Assembly (NCBI GenBank): GCA_039105265.1
Contig: JAPFFF010000021.1
Coordinates: 682,001 to 746,000, forward strand
Direction: 5' to 3'
DNA length: 64,000 bases
Source: Tritrichomonas musculus
Taxonomy: Eukaryota > Parabasalia > Tritrichomonadida > Tritrichomonadidae
The notes under the pieces are model-generated. The model did not search any database. It was not told the DNA's origin and worked only from the letters and a program-made list of their open reading frames with translations. The translations under genes and the position numbers were made by a program. Below, piece after piece: positions 53,001 through 63,929 of the stretch. Within the stretch, counting starts at the first letter, position 1. Each line of letters begins with the position of its first letter.

Positions 53001-53291
53001 TATAAATTGCTATTTTATACCTTTGTAATTTTAATGAATGTGAAAAAAAAATGTAAAGAATGCATATTGGACATTTCCCTGTCACTTTCTTTAATAAAAC
53101 ATATTTATTTAGAAATGCCAGGATTTTGAGCTGATATTGGATAGCAATTCTGGCTCTTTGTCAAGCTATCTTTTTTATCATAGATTATTTTTTTCAAAAA
53201 AAAAATTTTATGAATCTAGTATCAAGAAAATATTTCTCATAAAACAGAATATCACTTAATTTTTATTGTATATATACAAAAAACAGGAAAA
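53001..53291. other. Intergenic, nothing recognised
   Basis: AT-rich sequence 3' of the STPGR gene. No feature was seen. Confidence 0.5.
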
Positions 53292-54575
53292 TTACGAATA
53301 AGAACAACTGACAGATGGTTTTCTACCAAGAGAATACTTAGGTCCCTTTAATGTAGAGCCTAAATTAACATATTCTCCTGTTTTATCCTTTTGAGGATCA
53401 TACCTTCCAGATTTAATTGTATACCTAGGTGAATTGGATTTTGGTAGATAATAATCTGTACCATAATCAGCTGGCCCAGGAGAACTAGGTTCTGGAGATT
53501 TAGAGTATGACCGACCATTATGAAGAATTGATTTTCGAGCGTTTTTCCCAAAAATTGATTCTGTGTTGTATTTACCTGGACCTGGTGAATTGTCACTGTT
53601 CCTCAAATTTGTATAACGCGGTGAAATTGAACATTTAATTGAAGATGATCCAAATGGAGGAGGAACATAATCAACACCTGGCGTTGAATCTTTGTCAGGA
53701 ATATTATATCGACTACGCAGCGAATATTGTTTTGTTGCAGACGATGCAGCTCCTTTTTCACCATTACTGATTTGCCCTCTTGTATTTTGGTATCCAGCAT
53801 TGTTAACATCTCTTTTTTCAACTGATTTTCCATGCATAAAAAGACGTGGAACATTTTTAAGAATTGGAGATTGCGCACCATAATCAGCAGGACCAGGCAT
53901 CAATCCGTCATTTTGCTTATTTGAAATTTTTGAACCTATTAATCCACGATTTCTATTTGGGCTCAATAAACCAGTCTTATCGCTATAACTTGCTGGCCCT
54001 GGAGTTTCTTCTATGCTTTTGGACGTATATTTATGCCCTATAGAAACTTTTGGAGAATTTGACTGGGTTCTTTGATCATAATTGGCAGGACCAGGTGTAT
54101 CAGATACTGATCGAAACAAACGATCTCCTTTTGGACCATGAAAAGTATACTTTGGAACATTTTTCCCAATTGATGTTGCATTTGCATAATCAGCAGGACC
54201 AGGAGTAATTTCTGGCTCTTTCTCTGTGGGCTTTGTGTGAACATAAACGAAATTTCCGCTTTTCCCAAATGATTCTGGTGCATAGTCACATCCAGGAGTT
54301 GATTCTATTGTTTCATTATATTTTCCTTTAATGGTATATTTATGACCTGTACCAATTGACGATCCAATATTCCGATATGGAGCTTGATTAACGTCAGTTT
54401 TTGATTCATGCTTTGAATGAAGATGGAGTTTTGGGACATTTGATAATATATCATTATGCTTTCCATATTCAGCTGGACCTGGGCTGTTACCTTGCCCTGA
54501 TGATGTAACAAGAAATGGAATTGGTTCTGGCTGAGCATCTGGGGGCGCTGGTTTAAACATGTCTCCAGTTTCCAT
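53292..54575 (-). CDS. STPGR/SHIPPO-repeat protein (axonemal, ODF3-like)
   Basis: The protein has 427 residues with nine repeats around a Pro-Gly-Pro core: SPGPAEY, TPGCDYAP, TPGPADY, TPGPANY, TPGPASY, MPGPADY, TPGVDYVP, SPGPGKY and SPGPADY, about 45 residues apart. Between them the sequence often reads YTxxGK or similar with basic residues. This is the sperm-tail PG-rich repeat, found in ODF3/CIMAP proteins that line flagellar or cytoplasmic microtubules. It fits a flagellated protist. No transmembrane or enzymatic part. Confidence 0.9.
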   Translation of the reverse strand: METGDMFKPAPPDAQPEPIPFLVTSSGQGNSPGPAEYGKHNDILSNVPKLHLHSKHESKTDVNQAPYRNIGSSIGTGHKYTIKGKYNETIESTPGCDYAPESFGKSGNFVYVHTKPTEKEPEITPGPADYANATSIGKNVPKYTFHGPKGDRLFRSVSDTPGPANYDQRTQSNSPKVSIGHKYTSKSIEETPGPASYSDKTGLLSPNRNRGLIGSKISNKQNDGLMPGPADYGAQSPILKNVPRLFMHGKSVEKRDVNNAGYQNTRGQISNGEKGAASSATKQYSLRSRYNIPDKDSTPGVDYVPPPFGSSSIKCSISPRYTNLRNSDNSPGPGKYNTESIFGKNARKSILHNGRSYSKSPEPSSPGPADYGTDYYLPKSNSPRYTIKSGRYDPQKDKTGEYVNLGSTLKGPKYSLGRKPSVSCSYS

Positions 54576-55828
54576 CTCTTTAAATTTAATTCAATCATGA
54601 TTATACGAAGTTGAATGGATTAATTCAATCATACTTAAATTAACGGATCTTTTTTAATGACAAATATTGAAAGTGAAATTAAATTTTCTTTTGATATACT
54701 CTCAAAAAAACTTGGAAATTGAAGAGTTATTTATTGTTACATAAGAAGGGGCAGCACTCAGCAAATCTATATAGGATTATTCTAAAATTATAATATTTAT
54801 TTTTTTAATGAGATAATTTGTTTTTATTATTTTTAATCTATTTCATAATACCAATTTTGAAATATTACATATTTGTTTTTAAGAAGAAAAAATATTAAAA
54901 AATTTATCAATAGTATTTGGAGTGATATCTGTCCTGCAGACAAACATTCCTCCAATCTCTGGGCAATTTTTTTTTACCTTTATTAATTCCAAATTTAAAG
55001 TTCGACCGTTTAAATAATACAACTTTTTGAATATGTTTTCTCAAATAAAGTTTATCTTTGAAGTTATGCAATAACTAACTATATCAATAAAAATCCTAAG
55101 GGATGAAAAAACTAAATATCAAAAAAGGAATAATATAATAATTTTATATACTTCTGAAAATAAAAATTTTATTTGTTTTATCTTTTTTGGGAAATCCCTA
55201 AATTATTTTATATTTTCCCCTGATCACTCATAATGTATAACACATATGATAATATAAAATAGTGAAAATGTATGTTTTAATTGGTTTTAACTTTTGAAAT
55301 ATATATATCACGTAACGAAAAAAAAGTTGATGAGTATTAGCTTAACTGAATTATATCATACATATAATAAATAAGTATATATTATGAAATTGGTGAATAC
55401 AAGTATCGTTTTTTTATTTGGCTGAATTTGCAGGATTTTTAACGCTATTTTATTGGCCTATATGCAGTTAAATACTACCTGATGATTTAAATATACGATA
55501 AAATGCAAATGATAATCATATATAACTATCAAAATATGATTAATACGCATTAATTCTTTCCAATTCAAAAAAAATCAAAAAATCTGATTCAATGCAAATG
55601 CAAAATATAATGCCTTTCTTGATATGATTATGACTTGTATATGAATAATAAAATTATCGATTATCTTTATTTAATATATTTTCTTTTCATTTGTTTAAGT
55701 TGAGAATACAATCTATTATTATCATTGATAAAATATCTATCAATATTGCTGATTTATAGAACAATTAGTTAAAATTTCCTTTTTCATTAATCGACCAAAT
55801 TGTCATTCAAACAAATCCATCCTTTTAA
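54576..55828. other. Intergenic between divergent genes, nothing recognised
   Basis: About 1.25 kb that must contain the promoters of the STPGR gene and the karyopherin. It is AT-rich with TATATA runs. I found no RNA gene boxes, repeats shared elsewhere in the window or coding frame. Confidence 0.5.
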
Positions 55829-58717
55829 ATGTCTGTGGAAGTAACAGACAATGATGTTTCGAGATACTTGTTTCTCCTCCAAAAAAATTTTGAAGCTGAT
55901 AATGAAGCTCGTTCTCAAGCAGAAACTGAAATAAATAATGATGGTGCAAAAGACATTTTAAAATCGACATTGATCTTTTCAGAAATTGTTTTGAAAGATG
56001 ACATTCCATTACCTCTTGTCTATTTAGCGTTAGCTTGGTTGAAAAAAATTTTTACTCCTGTTCCACCAATTACAGAAGACCAAATTTCTACAAAATGGCT
56101 TGTGTTTGATGATCAATATCGCAATAAAGTTAAAATGGCTATTTTTAGGGGATTAATGTTCCCTGACACAAGAATTATATCTATGGCATCATTGACTTTT
56201 GCTGCATTATTAAATATAGAAAAAATAAAAATGTTCGATCTCATTTCTGAAATATACAAACTAATAGAGCAACCAGGATATTCAGAGCTTACCAAAGCAG
56301 GTGCGATTAACGTTTTAGCTGAAATATCTGGCCCTAATTCACTTGGCGGTCACACAGATGTTGAAGAGGTACAAAGTCTTTTAGTAGATATTTTTAGTCA
56401 TATTGGTAGCTATTATTTTGAAAGTTTAAATAAGTCAATTGATATTCGATATAATATTGTATATGCAATTAATACTTTTCTTGATGTTGCAGATATTTTA
56501 TTTAAAGGCAAAGACACAGTTATTTCTCTAATCTCACTCACCATTAAAAATCTTGAAAATGTTCCTCTAGAAAAACCAGAAGGTTCAATTGTCACTCCTG
56601 GATCATTTTATGATATTCTTCTCTCGGTTTTATTTAAGGTCATCAAAATTCACTATGATAACAACGAGTTTGTTCCTAATGAAATATTTGATTACACTAT
56701 TGAGAAAATTATGAATTTTGATCCTAGATCAAATGAATCTATGGCCAAAATTTCTTACTTATTACAATTTTGGACTTCAATAGCAAAATATGAGCTCAAG
56801 ATTTTAAAAAAATGTAAATTTATTAAAAAAATGCAAGACATTTATAATGAAAAATTTAAAAATATAAAGTTCAACTCATATCCATCTTATCCCATATACA
56901 GGGGATTTAGCGAAACTGCAATGAAAAAAATTGCAGACAAACTTTTTGATATTATGCGTTTGATTAATCCAAATGATCCAAATTCAGAAGATTTAAGTGT
57001 GAGACTGCCTCATATGTTTGCAACATGCTGCCTTCAAGTTTTCTTCAAAATTGATCCATATGGTATTTTTGATTGTTTTAAAAAAAATTGGTTTGAAGTA
57101 TTAATCAAATACTATGAAGAGATAAGTAAGCAAAAAAAGAATGCTTCAAGCGAAGAATTTACACCCCCTCCCCCTTTGATTTGGATTCAAGATCACACAT
57201 TACTACTAACCGTTTCTATAATCTGTCGGAAAATTGATTTCTCAATGTTAAATGATTTTACAATGAAATTAAAAAGTTTCTTTTTCGATCCATTTGGTGG
57301 AGAGAATAGTAATTATTGCATTTTAAAAGATTATGTTATAGGAACATGTTTAATATTTAATCCAATTCCAAAAATCACCGATACATGCTTGTTTTCTTTA
57401 TCAAAAATATTTCGTAGGTATCCTTCGTTTTTGAAGAAAGAGATTTTCGGTCTTATTTTTGGCTGGATTAAGAATAATATGACAACGAATGATCCTATTA
57501 TATTTTTGCGAATTTTATCTTTGATTACAACTATTTGTTCTCACAAAGTTTTTCCTTTTGTTCATGAAGATGTTCAAAAAGATTTATTAGATAATTTCTC
57601 TGAATTTGTCAAATTGTTTCATATTGGAGTAGCGAGGCAGGATGCAATGATTAGTGATATATATCGGTTATCATACATCATGATGTCGTCAGTTGCATTT
57701 GCCGCAATTTATAAGGGTTCTTGTGGGGATGAAATTAAAGGATTAATAAGTTCTGAGTTAACAAAATTGGATGAACTTTCAACCACAAATATAGATACTT
57801 ATAATTATACAAAGATAAGCCAAATTATTAATCTTTTTAATACAATATTTAAGTATACCGCAGAAATAAGATATCTTCAGGATTGGTTTCTTCCAGTTGT
57901 TAATGGATACTCAAAGTTATTGAGTCCTAACTCACCTATTTTTGAAGAATCTTTACGTGGTCTTTGCATTGTTGTTCGCAATTTGGACAGAAATGAAGAT
58001 AACATTTTAATTAAAGTGAATCAAAAAGTGAATGATGCATTAAATTCAAATAGCCCATCAATTATTACGACTGCTTCTTACATGCGAGCATCTTTATACG
58101 AAAAGTTCATTAAAAAAAAGTTACCTGGCTATCAAGAACTTTTGAACGAATTTCCAAGTAATTATAAATGGATCATTAATGGATGTTTATCAAACACATA
58201 CTTTACACGTGAATTTTATCCACTCTTGCTAAAATCTCTTGCATTGCTAATTAGCTCTTGCTCTGAAGATATCAAAAATAATCATCCAGAAATTATAGAA
58301 GACTTCCTTAATCAATTTAATAAATATGTTAAATCTCCAATTGAAATCAGAAAAGATAATAAAAATGACATTGAGTATGCAAACCTTTTCTATGAGGCTA
58401 TGTTTGCTTTCGCTAGATCAATCATGGAATGTTTACCACAAGATTCTCAATATGTCGAAAATAGGAAATTATATCAATTGCTCATGGTTCCTCTTCCAAA
58501 AGGCTACTTTGATAAACTTGAATTCAACTTTTCCGATACAAGTTTGCTTCAATTTATCGAATTCTTAAATCAATACAATGAAACTTTTGGTACTGTTGGT
58601 AACATAGTTTTACATAGAAGAGTTAATTTCCAAATTCTTATTCATGGAATGTGTTCAGAAAAAAAATATCTTGAAGAAAGAGCTTTGCCTGTTTTTGAAA
58701 TGATAAAGAAAGCATAG
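55829..58717 (+). CDS. Importin-beta-like karyopherin
   Basis: The protein has 962 residues and is all-helical. The N-terminus has the importin-beta N-terminal layout: YLFLLQKNFEADNEARSQAE, then a helix with DDIPLPLVYLALAWLKKIFT, and then KVKMAIFRGLMFPDTRIISM followed by SLTFAALLNIEKIKM, similar to the HEAT 2-3 region of importin-beta 1. HEAT-like helix pairs continue to the end. Such proteins bind Ran-GTP and carry cargo through nuclear pores. The length is a little above importin-beta 1 (about 876). A member of another karyopherin subfamily is possible. Confidence 0.7.
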   Translation: MSVEVTDNDVSRYLFLLQKNFEADNEARSQAETEINNDGAKDILKSTLIFSEIVLKDDIPLPLVYLALAWLKKIFTPVPPITEDQISTKWLVFDDQYRNKVKMAIFRGLMFPDTRIISMASLTFAALLNIEKIKMFDLISEIYKLIEQPGYSELTKAGAINVLAEISGPNSLGGHTDVEEVQSLLVDIFSHIGSYYFESLNKSIDIRYNIVYAINTFLDVADILFKGKDTVISLISLTIKNLENVPLEKPEGSIVTPGSFYDILLSVLFKVIKIHYDNNEFVPNEIFDYTIEKIMNFDPRSNESMAKISYLLQFWTSIAKYELKILKKCKFIKKMQDIYNEKFKNIKFNSYPSYPIYRGFSETAMKKIADKLFDIMRLINPNDPNSEDLSVRLPHMFATCCLQVFFKIDPYGIFDCFKKNWFEVLIKYYEEISKQKKNASSEEFTPPPPLIWIQDHTLLLTVSIICRKIDFSMLNDFTMKLKSFFFDPFGGENSNYCILKDYVIGTCLIFNPIPKITDTCLFSLSKIFRRYPSFLKKEIFGLIFGWIKNNMTTNDPIIFLRILSLITTICSHKVFPFVHEDVQKDLLDNFSEFVKLFHIGVARQDAMISDIYRLSYIMMSSVAFAAIYKGSCGDEIKGLISSELTKLDELSTTNIDTYNYTKISQIINLFNTIFKYTAEIRYLQDWFLPVVNGYSKLLSPNSPIFEESLRGLCIVVRNLDRNEDNILIKVNQKVNDALNSNSPSIITTASYMRASLYEKFIKKKLPGYQELLNEFPSNYKWIINGCLSNTYFTREFYPLLLKSLALLISSCSEDIKNNHPEIIEDFLNQFNKYVKSPIEIRKDNKNDIEYANLFYEAMFAFARSIMECLPQDSQYVENRKLYQLLMVPLPKGYFDKLEFNFSDTSLLQFIEFLNQYNETFGTVGNIVLHRRVNFQILIHGMCSEKKYLEERALPVFEMIKKA

Positions 58718-58912
58718 TAATAATAATTAAAAATATTAAATTTGTTTTTATTTTTACTTCAGTTGCAAGAAGCTAATTAATTAATAAACAAATATGAATA
58801 TATTTATTTTTTATTTCATTTATATTTTTTGCCAAATGCTGCTTAGTTGATGTGAAATACTCCTTTTTTTTGAGAAACTCGTTTCTAATTTTTTTTTTTT
58901 AAATTCTAGCGG

Positions 58913-60748
58913 ATGAATGAACCAACTTCTTCAGCTAGGCATCTCTTAGCAGAATTTACAAAGAGAGATCTTGAAGAAGAATGTTTTAAGAATTGTGAAG
59001 CACTTGATTCAAAGGCTGCAGAAATTATTCAATTAGAACAAAAATTAATTTATTTGCAAAGTAGATTGTCGAGATTTATTAAAGAAAAAAATGGAACAAC
59101 TCCATCAAAACCAAGAGCTACAACAATTCAGTTATCTCCACAAGAGCTACAAGATCAAATTACGTCTCTTGAACAAAGAATTATTAAACGACAAAACCAA
59201 TGCGATAATTTAGGTAAACAAGTTCAATATTTCCGCCAAATGAAAAAATTAAATTCTCCTCGATCTTTTGATGAAATGGTTGAGATATCTAACGACTTAT
59301 TTTATAACAGATCGATACCTCCACTAATAAATCAATTAAGAGCAACTTCAGCAATTCTACAAAATAATTATTCTGGGGCTGAAGGTCCTCTTCGACCAAT
59401 GATCGAAAAAATCGGGCAAAAGATTTCGTTATCAGAAAGTTTTCGAAGAAAGAAAGAGATTCGCGAAAGGGAAGCCAAAATTGAAGAATTACGATCAAAT
59501 TTGATTCAATTACAAAAAAGATATGATAAAATGGAAATATATCATAAACAAATGCTAGAAGCTTACCAAAGCAACGCTGCAAAAAATTCTAAAAAATCAG
59601 AAAAGGTTAGTGAGCTTCAAAGACGAAAAGAAACCAAACAAATTGAATCAATGCAAACGTCAGAACTCGAAATAAAAGCGGAAAACTTGCAAAGAGAAAT
59701 TTTTGAGCTGCAAAAGCAAAAACAAACTCTAATTGAAAAAAATGCAAACCATCAAGCTACTCTTCAAGATGAAGTTCGATCTCAATATCAGCAACTTCAA
59801 GTCGATGTTAATCAAATAGAAGAAGAATGCCAAAAAATTGAAACTGAAAACAGAAAAATCGAAGAAAAGTATAATGATACAGAAAAAGATTTAAATCTAT
59901 CAAAGAAAAGAAGAGATGAAGCCGAAAAACAATTTCGAATATTACAAAAAGAATATAAAGAAGTAAATGAATCGTATAGCAAATTAATGGAGAAAACGGA
60001 TGTTGATCCATTTAATGACCCTAAATTTGTTGAATTTTTATCAGAAATGACAAAGAAAAATTTTCTACCAGAAAAAGTGAAAAGTATGAATGATAAAATA
60101 ACCGAAATCGATAAAAAAATTGAGCAAATTTCACAATCAATTGAGTTATCAAAGAAAGAAAATGATGAAATTACACAAAGAATTGAAAATAAACGAATTT
60201 ATGTAACTAATCTTGATCAGCAATTAAATGCAGTATCATCCAAATTGAATGCAATTGAAGACGGACCAAGAGAGAAACCACAATTTGTTGAAGGTGCTGA
60301 AAATGCTGCTTTCGCAGATGAAGAAATTCAAGCAGCTGGCGATGATAAAAATGCAATTGTTATCGTTTTTCGTGATTTTCAAATTTCACCTTCTTTTATA
60401 GGTGAGAAACCATCTCTTATATTCTTAGTTGTCGATTTCCTTGAACATCAATCTTTAATGACAACTCCTGTTGACCCAAAAAGTGGATCTTTTAATGAAA
60501 GTATTTGTTTCATTTGCCAAAATGACTTCATTTTGAAGGAATATATTGAAAAAAGCTCAGTGCCTTTCCAGCTTTGCAGACAAAGAGAAAAAGATGTGAC
60601 TCAGGTCGGCCAATCTGAACTTGTTTTGTATCCTTTCATTGACCCTGGAATTAAGAAATTTACATCATCGGCAAAAATTTGGACAGATGAAGGAAAGGCT
60701 GTCGGAAAGCTGATTTTTGAAACAGCATTACTGAAAGACTTGCCATGA
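58913..60748 (+). CDS. Coiled-coil plus C2-like protein, RPGRIP1-like
   Basis: The protein has 611 residues. Residues 10-80 and 150-460 are long coiled coils (EIIQLEQKLIYLQSRLSRFI; AENLQREIFELQKQKQTLIE). The C-terminal 135 residues are a beta-rich domain (NAIVIVFRDFQISPSFIGEK; SLIFLVVDFLEHQSLMTTPV; GKLIFETALLKDL) that resembles the C2 domains of RPGRIP1 and RPGRIP1L. These proteins sit at the basal body and transition zone of cilia. The assignment rests on architecture and the FxxDFLEHxSxxTxPV pattern, which is typical of that family. Confidence 0.65.
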   Translation: MNEPTSSARHLLAEFTKRDLEEECFKNCEALDSKAAEIIQLEQKLIYLQSRLSRFIKEKNGTTPSKPRATTIQLSPQELQDQITSLEQRIIKRQNQCDNLGKQVQYFRQMKKLNSPRSFDEMVEISNDLFYNRSIPPLINQLRATSAILQNNYSGAEGPLRPMIEKIGQKISLSESFRRKKEIREREAKIEELRSNLIQLQKRYDKMEIYHKQMLEAYQSNAAKNSKKSEKVSELQRRKETKQIESMQTSELEIKAENLQREIFELQKQKQTLIEKNANHQATLQDEVRSQYQQLQVDVNQIEEECQKIETENRKIEEKYNDTEKDLNLSKKRRDEAEKQFRILQKEYKEVNESYSKLMEKTDVDPFNDPKFVEFLSEMTKKNFLPEKVKSMNDKITEIDKKIEQISQSIELSKKENDEITQRIENKRIYVTNLDQQLNAVSSKLNAIEDGPREKPQFVEGAENAAFADEEIQAAGDDKNAIVIVFRDFQISPSFIGEKPSLIFLVVDFLEHQSLMTTPVDPKSGSFNESICFICQNDFILKEYIEKSSVPFQLCRQREKDVTQVGQSELVLYPFIDPGIKKFTSSAKIWTDEGKAVGKLIFETALLKDLP

Positions 60749-61191
60749 TTTTATTATTAATTGTTCGGAATGTTTGAATAAATAGTACTGAAAAATAAAA
60801 TTTGGACGTTTTTTTTTTTTTTTTTTTTTTTAAGAATGAAGCCATCATGATGCTTTCATTTTGAATGCATTTATTAGAAATATTGGAGCGATTTATTATC
60901 ATTATATTCCAGCTTTGTAAATGTGAATTTGTAAATATATATTGAGAAATATTCAATACTAAAAAAATATGATAAAAGGTTATATTTTATTGATATATAA
61001 GATTATTTTAGATATAATAATATATTTTTCTTACTGAATAATAAGTTTTACTTTTGAAATAATTATGATGATAATAAAAAAAAATTCACGATTTATATAT
61101 GAACATTAATTTATTTATAATAAAAATAATATAAAATATTATTAATAATAGTTTGTCTAATTCAAACAAAATTAACAAAAAAAAATAATTA
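60749..61191. other. Intergenic between convergent genes
   Basis: AT-rich; a T tract of about 20 lies at 60811-60831. No gene or RNA was seen. Confidence 0.5.
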
Positions 61192-63261
61192 TCAAATATT
61201 TTCTTCTTCTTTCAAATATTGTTCCTTAAGTTTGTTTGATTTTTCACGAAGCTCTTTGAAGTTCATTTTTGGCAAATGTGCGCAAAGTCCTTCCATGTGA
61301 GACATAGCAAAATGAATTTCATTGTCATCACACGCATATTGATCGAAGTAAGAAGCATAAGAAAGAGGTTCTGTAATAGTTGGCAATCCAGAAGCAAAAA
61401 TGCAAATAATGAGTAAGTTAAAAAGTTGGTCAAAGTCAATTTCGACTTCATCAGGATTTCCTCCTTCTTCTCTAACCATTTCTTGGACTGCCGAAGCAAC
61501 AAGATGAATTGTATTTGAGAAACAACGACCAATTTCAAATGGACTCGAATGTAGGTAAAGTTCAAAGAGCGAATCAACAGCTTTTCGAAGCGGAAAATTA
61601 ACATCATATGATAATTCAATAAATGTCATTCTTTTCCATTTTTCATTTAGATATGGCGGATCAACTGCTGCTGGAATCAGGTCCATTAAGTAAGGGACCC
61701 AAAAAGTGTTGACACGTGGGACAATGGGATATTTTGAAGGATTTAATGACCAAATTATGTCAAATAGAATGCTAATGATTTCATATCGTGTTAAATAGTC
61801 GGATGCCAACTCAAAAAGAGCATCTGCAATAACTTCAATGTCTTCATAAGCCATTTCATTGGCTTTGAGTATAAATCTTTGGATTATTCTTCCTGATTTG
61901 ACTTTGGGATTAAGAAGATAACCAACTTTATCAACAGATGGATTGATTATGAATGAATTTTTAGCATCTTCTTTCAATTTTGAAAGTAGTGTCGCTGTTT
62001 TTGAATCTTGATTTAATTTTTCTGAAGTTGCATTCGAATTATCTGTTTCTTCGGATTTTTGTTCTTCTTTTACTTCTAGATACTGTTCTGACGGCTTATT
62101 TGGATCTATAAATTCAATTGGGTGGTCAAGAGTATTAGGATGAGAAAGTTTATGTAATAGTGATCTTCGTTGGATGAAAATAATGGGATTTGTTCTTAGA
62201 GTAAGGCATTCTGAAATAAAACCTGATAAATCAACAAGCTTTCCTCTGGTGATTTGGCAATTCTGAGGAAGTATCTGTTGCTGGTTTTTAATTGGTTGTT
62301 GAGGTGGAGTCTGTGGTCTCTTTTGAAATAAAAATTTTTTTTGTGGTTGGGATTGCGGTTGCGACTGAAGGAGTGATATTTTATTATTTGATTTCTGCTT
62401 TTCTGAGGTAGGCTGTATAGGAGACTGCTCTTGCGATTGGATTATTGGATCTGAATCAATTGGAAGTGATGTTCTTTTTGTAGGATTTGTCCTTCTTCTT
62501 AAAATATTCATTTTTTGTCTCGGTCTGGCATTTTGAACATCAACGGATGATCTGTGAGTACTTTCCTCATTCACTAATATTGAATTTGAATTTTGAGATT
62601 GTTCTTCTTTTTTATCTAAAGATTGATTTGCATTTGTTATTTTTTCTTCATCATAACTTAAATTTTTATCGATTTCATTATATAATATAGCATAAGAATC
62701 AATATTCAATTTTATTCTATCTATTTCATTCGTACAATAATCAATGGTATAATTATGCATTGCAATTTCATAAATAATAGGATGATTCATTAAGTCGAAT
62801 TTGACTGGTCCCATATTTTTTATTTTTTTCTTAATTTCATTAAGGCTTTTTTCTGAACGTTTTATGTTTTCAACTTGAGCAATGTATTCATCATTAGAAA
62901 GTTTCATCATCTGCATGACTTGATCTTTTGCTTTTGATATTGGCATTAATTTTCGTTTCTTTTTTGTTTTTACACTTTTCGAATTTGGATTAATTTTATT
63001 ATTTTGTTCTGAATTAAAAGAACCATTATTGTAATTTGAAATACTATCAGTATTATTTTGTTGTACTTGTCCAGGGGAAATTATAAATTTTGTATAATCA
63101 ATTAAGGGATGATAACCATCAGATAAATGACTTGGCGGTTCAATTGAAAAGTGAGAATTTTCTATCTTATCATCTGGTAAAAAATTTGGAGTTTGATCCA
63201 TTGATGATGATCGTGATATGATTAATTCTGCATTTGGCGGAGATAAAGCAGATTTATTCAT
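61192..63261 (-). CDS. VPS9-like domain protein, probable Rab5-type exchange factor
   Basis: From the ATG at 63259-63261 the protein has 689 residues. The N-terminal 330 are mostly low complexity (Ser, Gln, Asn, Pro; SQPQSQPQKKF), with one short conserved-looking helical part at 110-190. The helical C-terminal part (about 440-670) ends in DFDQLFNLLIICIFASGLPT ... EPLSYASYFDQYACDDNEIH, which resembles the end of a VPS9 domain, where a membrane-proximal Asp and Tyr contact the Rab5 switch region. VPS9 proteins exchange GDP for GTP on Rab5 in endocytosis. The resemblance is moderate. Confidence 0.55.
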   Translation of the reverse strand: MNKSALSPPNAELIISRSSSMDQTPNFLPDDKIENSHFSIEPPSHLSDGYHPLIDYTKFIISPGQVQQNNTDSISNYNNGSFNSEQNNKINPNSKSVKTKKKRKLMPISKAKDQVMQMMKLSNDEYIAQVENIKRSEKSLNEIKKKIKNMGPVKFDLMNHPIIYEIAMHNYTIDYCTNEIDRIKLNIDSYAILYNEIDKNLSYDEEKITNANQSLDKKEEQSQNSNSILVNEESTHRSSVDVQNARPRQKMNILRRRTNPTKRTSLPIDSDPIIQSQEQSPIQPTSEKQKSNNKISLLQSQPQSQPQKKFLFQKRPQTPPQQPIKNQQQILPQNCQITRGKLVDLSGFISECLTLRTNPIIFIQRRSLLHKLSHPNTLDHPIEFIDPNKPSEQYLEVKEEQKSEETDNSNATSEKLNQDSKTATLLSKLKEDAKNSFIINPSVDKVGYLLNPKVKSGRIIQRFILKANEMAYEDIEVIADALFELASDYLTRYEIISILFDIIWSLNPSKYPIVPRVNTFWVPYLMDLIPAAVDPPYLNEKWKRMTFIELSYDVNFPLRKAVDSLFELYLHSSPFEIGRCFSNTIHLVASAVQEMVREEGGNPDEVEIDFDQLFNLLIICIFASGLPTITEPLSYASYFDQYACDDNEIHFAMSHMEGLCAHLPKMNFKELREKSNKLKEQYLKEEENI

Positions 63262-63929
63262 AAAAATTTCGAAATAATTAAATATCAAGTGAATTGAATT
63301 CTATCGTATCTAAGAAAACACAAAGCTAAAAAACTAACTCATATTATTTTTAAATCAAATTATATTATTTTATTTATTTAAAAATCATTTATTATTACAA
63401 AACTGTTTTTTTGAATAGAAGTTTCACCTTAGAGATCTTTTTTTTTGAAAAGGTCATTGAATTCAATTCAAATGAAGATTTTAATTTAGAATAAAAGCAG
63501 TACGAATTCAATTTTCTTTTTTTTTTTAACTATTTTTTTCATCAACAACAATCATACATTAGTATTAAAATTGATGAATTTAACAAACGATAAACAAATA
63601 TTACCATACTTTCTTTTAGTTACCATTGATTTTATTAAATAAGCTAAAACGAAGAACTATCTTTATTTTAATGTTTTTCAACTTCAGTTTTTTTTTTTTT
63701 TTTTTTATTAATATTAGTATATGCACGCTTTAAGTCCCAACAAATAAACAATCACATACCTTTTATTCATTATTTCGTCAAAATGTTTATTATTAAATAT
63801 TGATGAAAAATAAATTAAAATAAAATACCTGGTACATTTTTTTTATAAAAAATATTAATAAATACAGAATATGAAAAGTATGAAATAACTAATAAGTTAT
63901 TTTCATTATAAAAATATTTGGCTGTCATT
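63262..63929. other. Intergenic, AT-rich, nothing recognised
   Basis: Homopolymer runs only, including a T tract near 63690-63706. No feature was seen. Confidence 0.5.

Noticed and set aside
54576-55828. Possible spliceosomal RNA gene in the 1.25-kb gap
   Set aside because: No U1, U2, U4, U5 or U6 core motif could be recognised on either strand.
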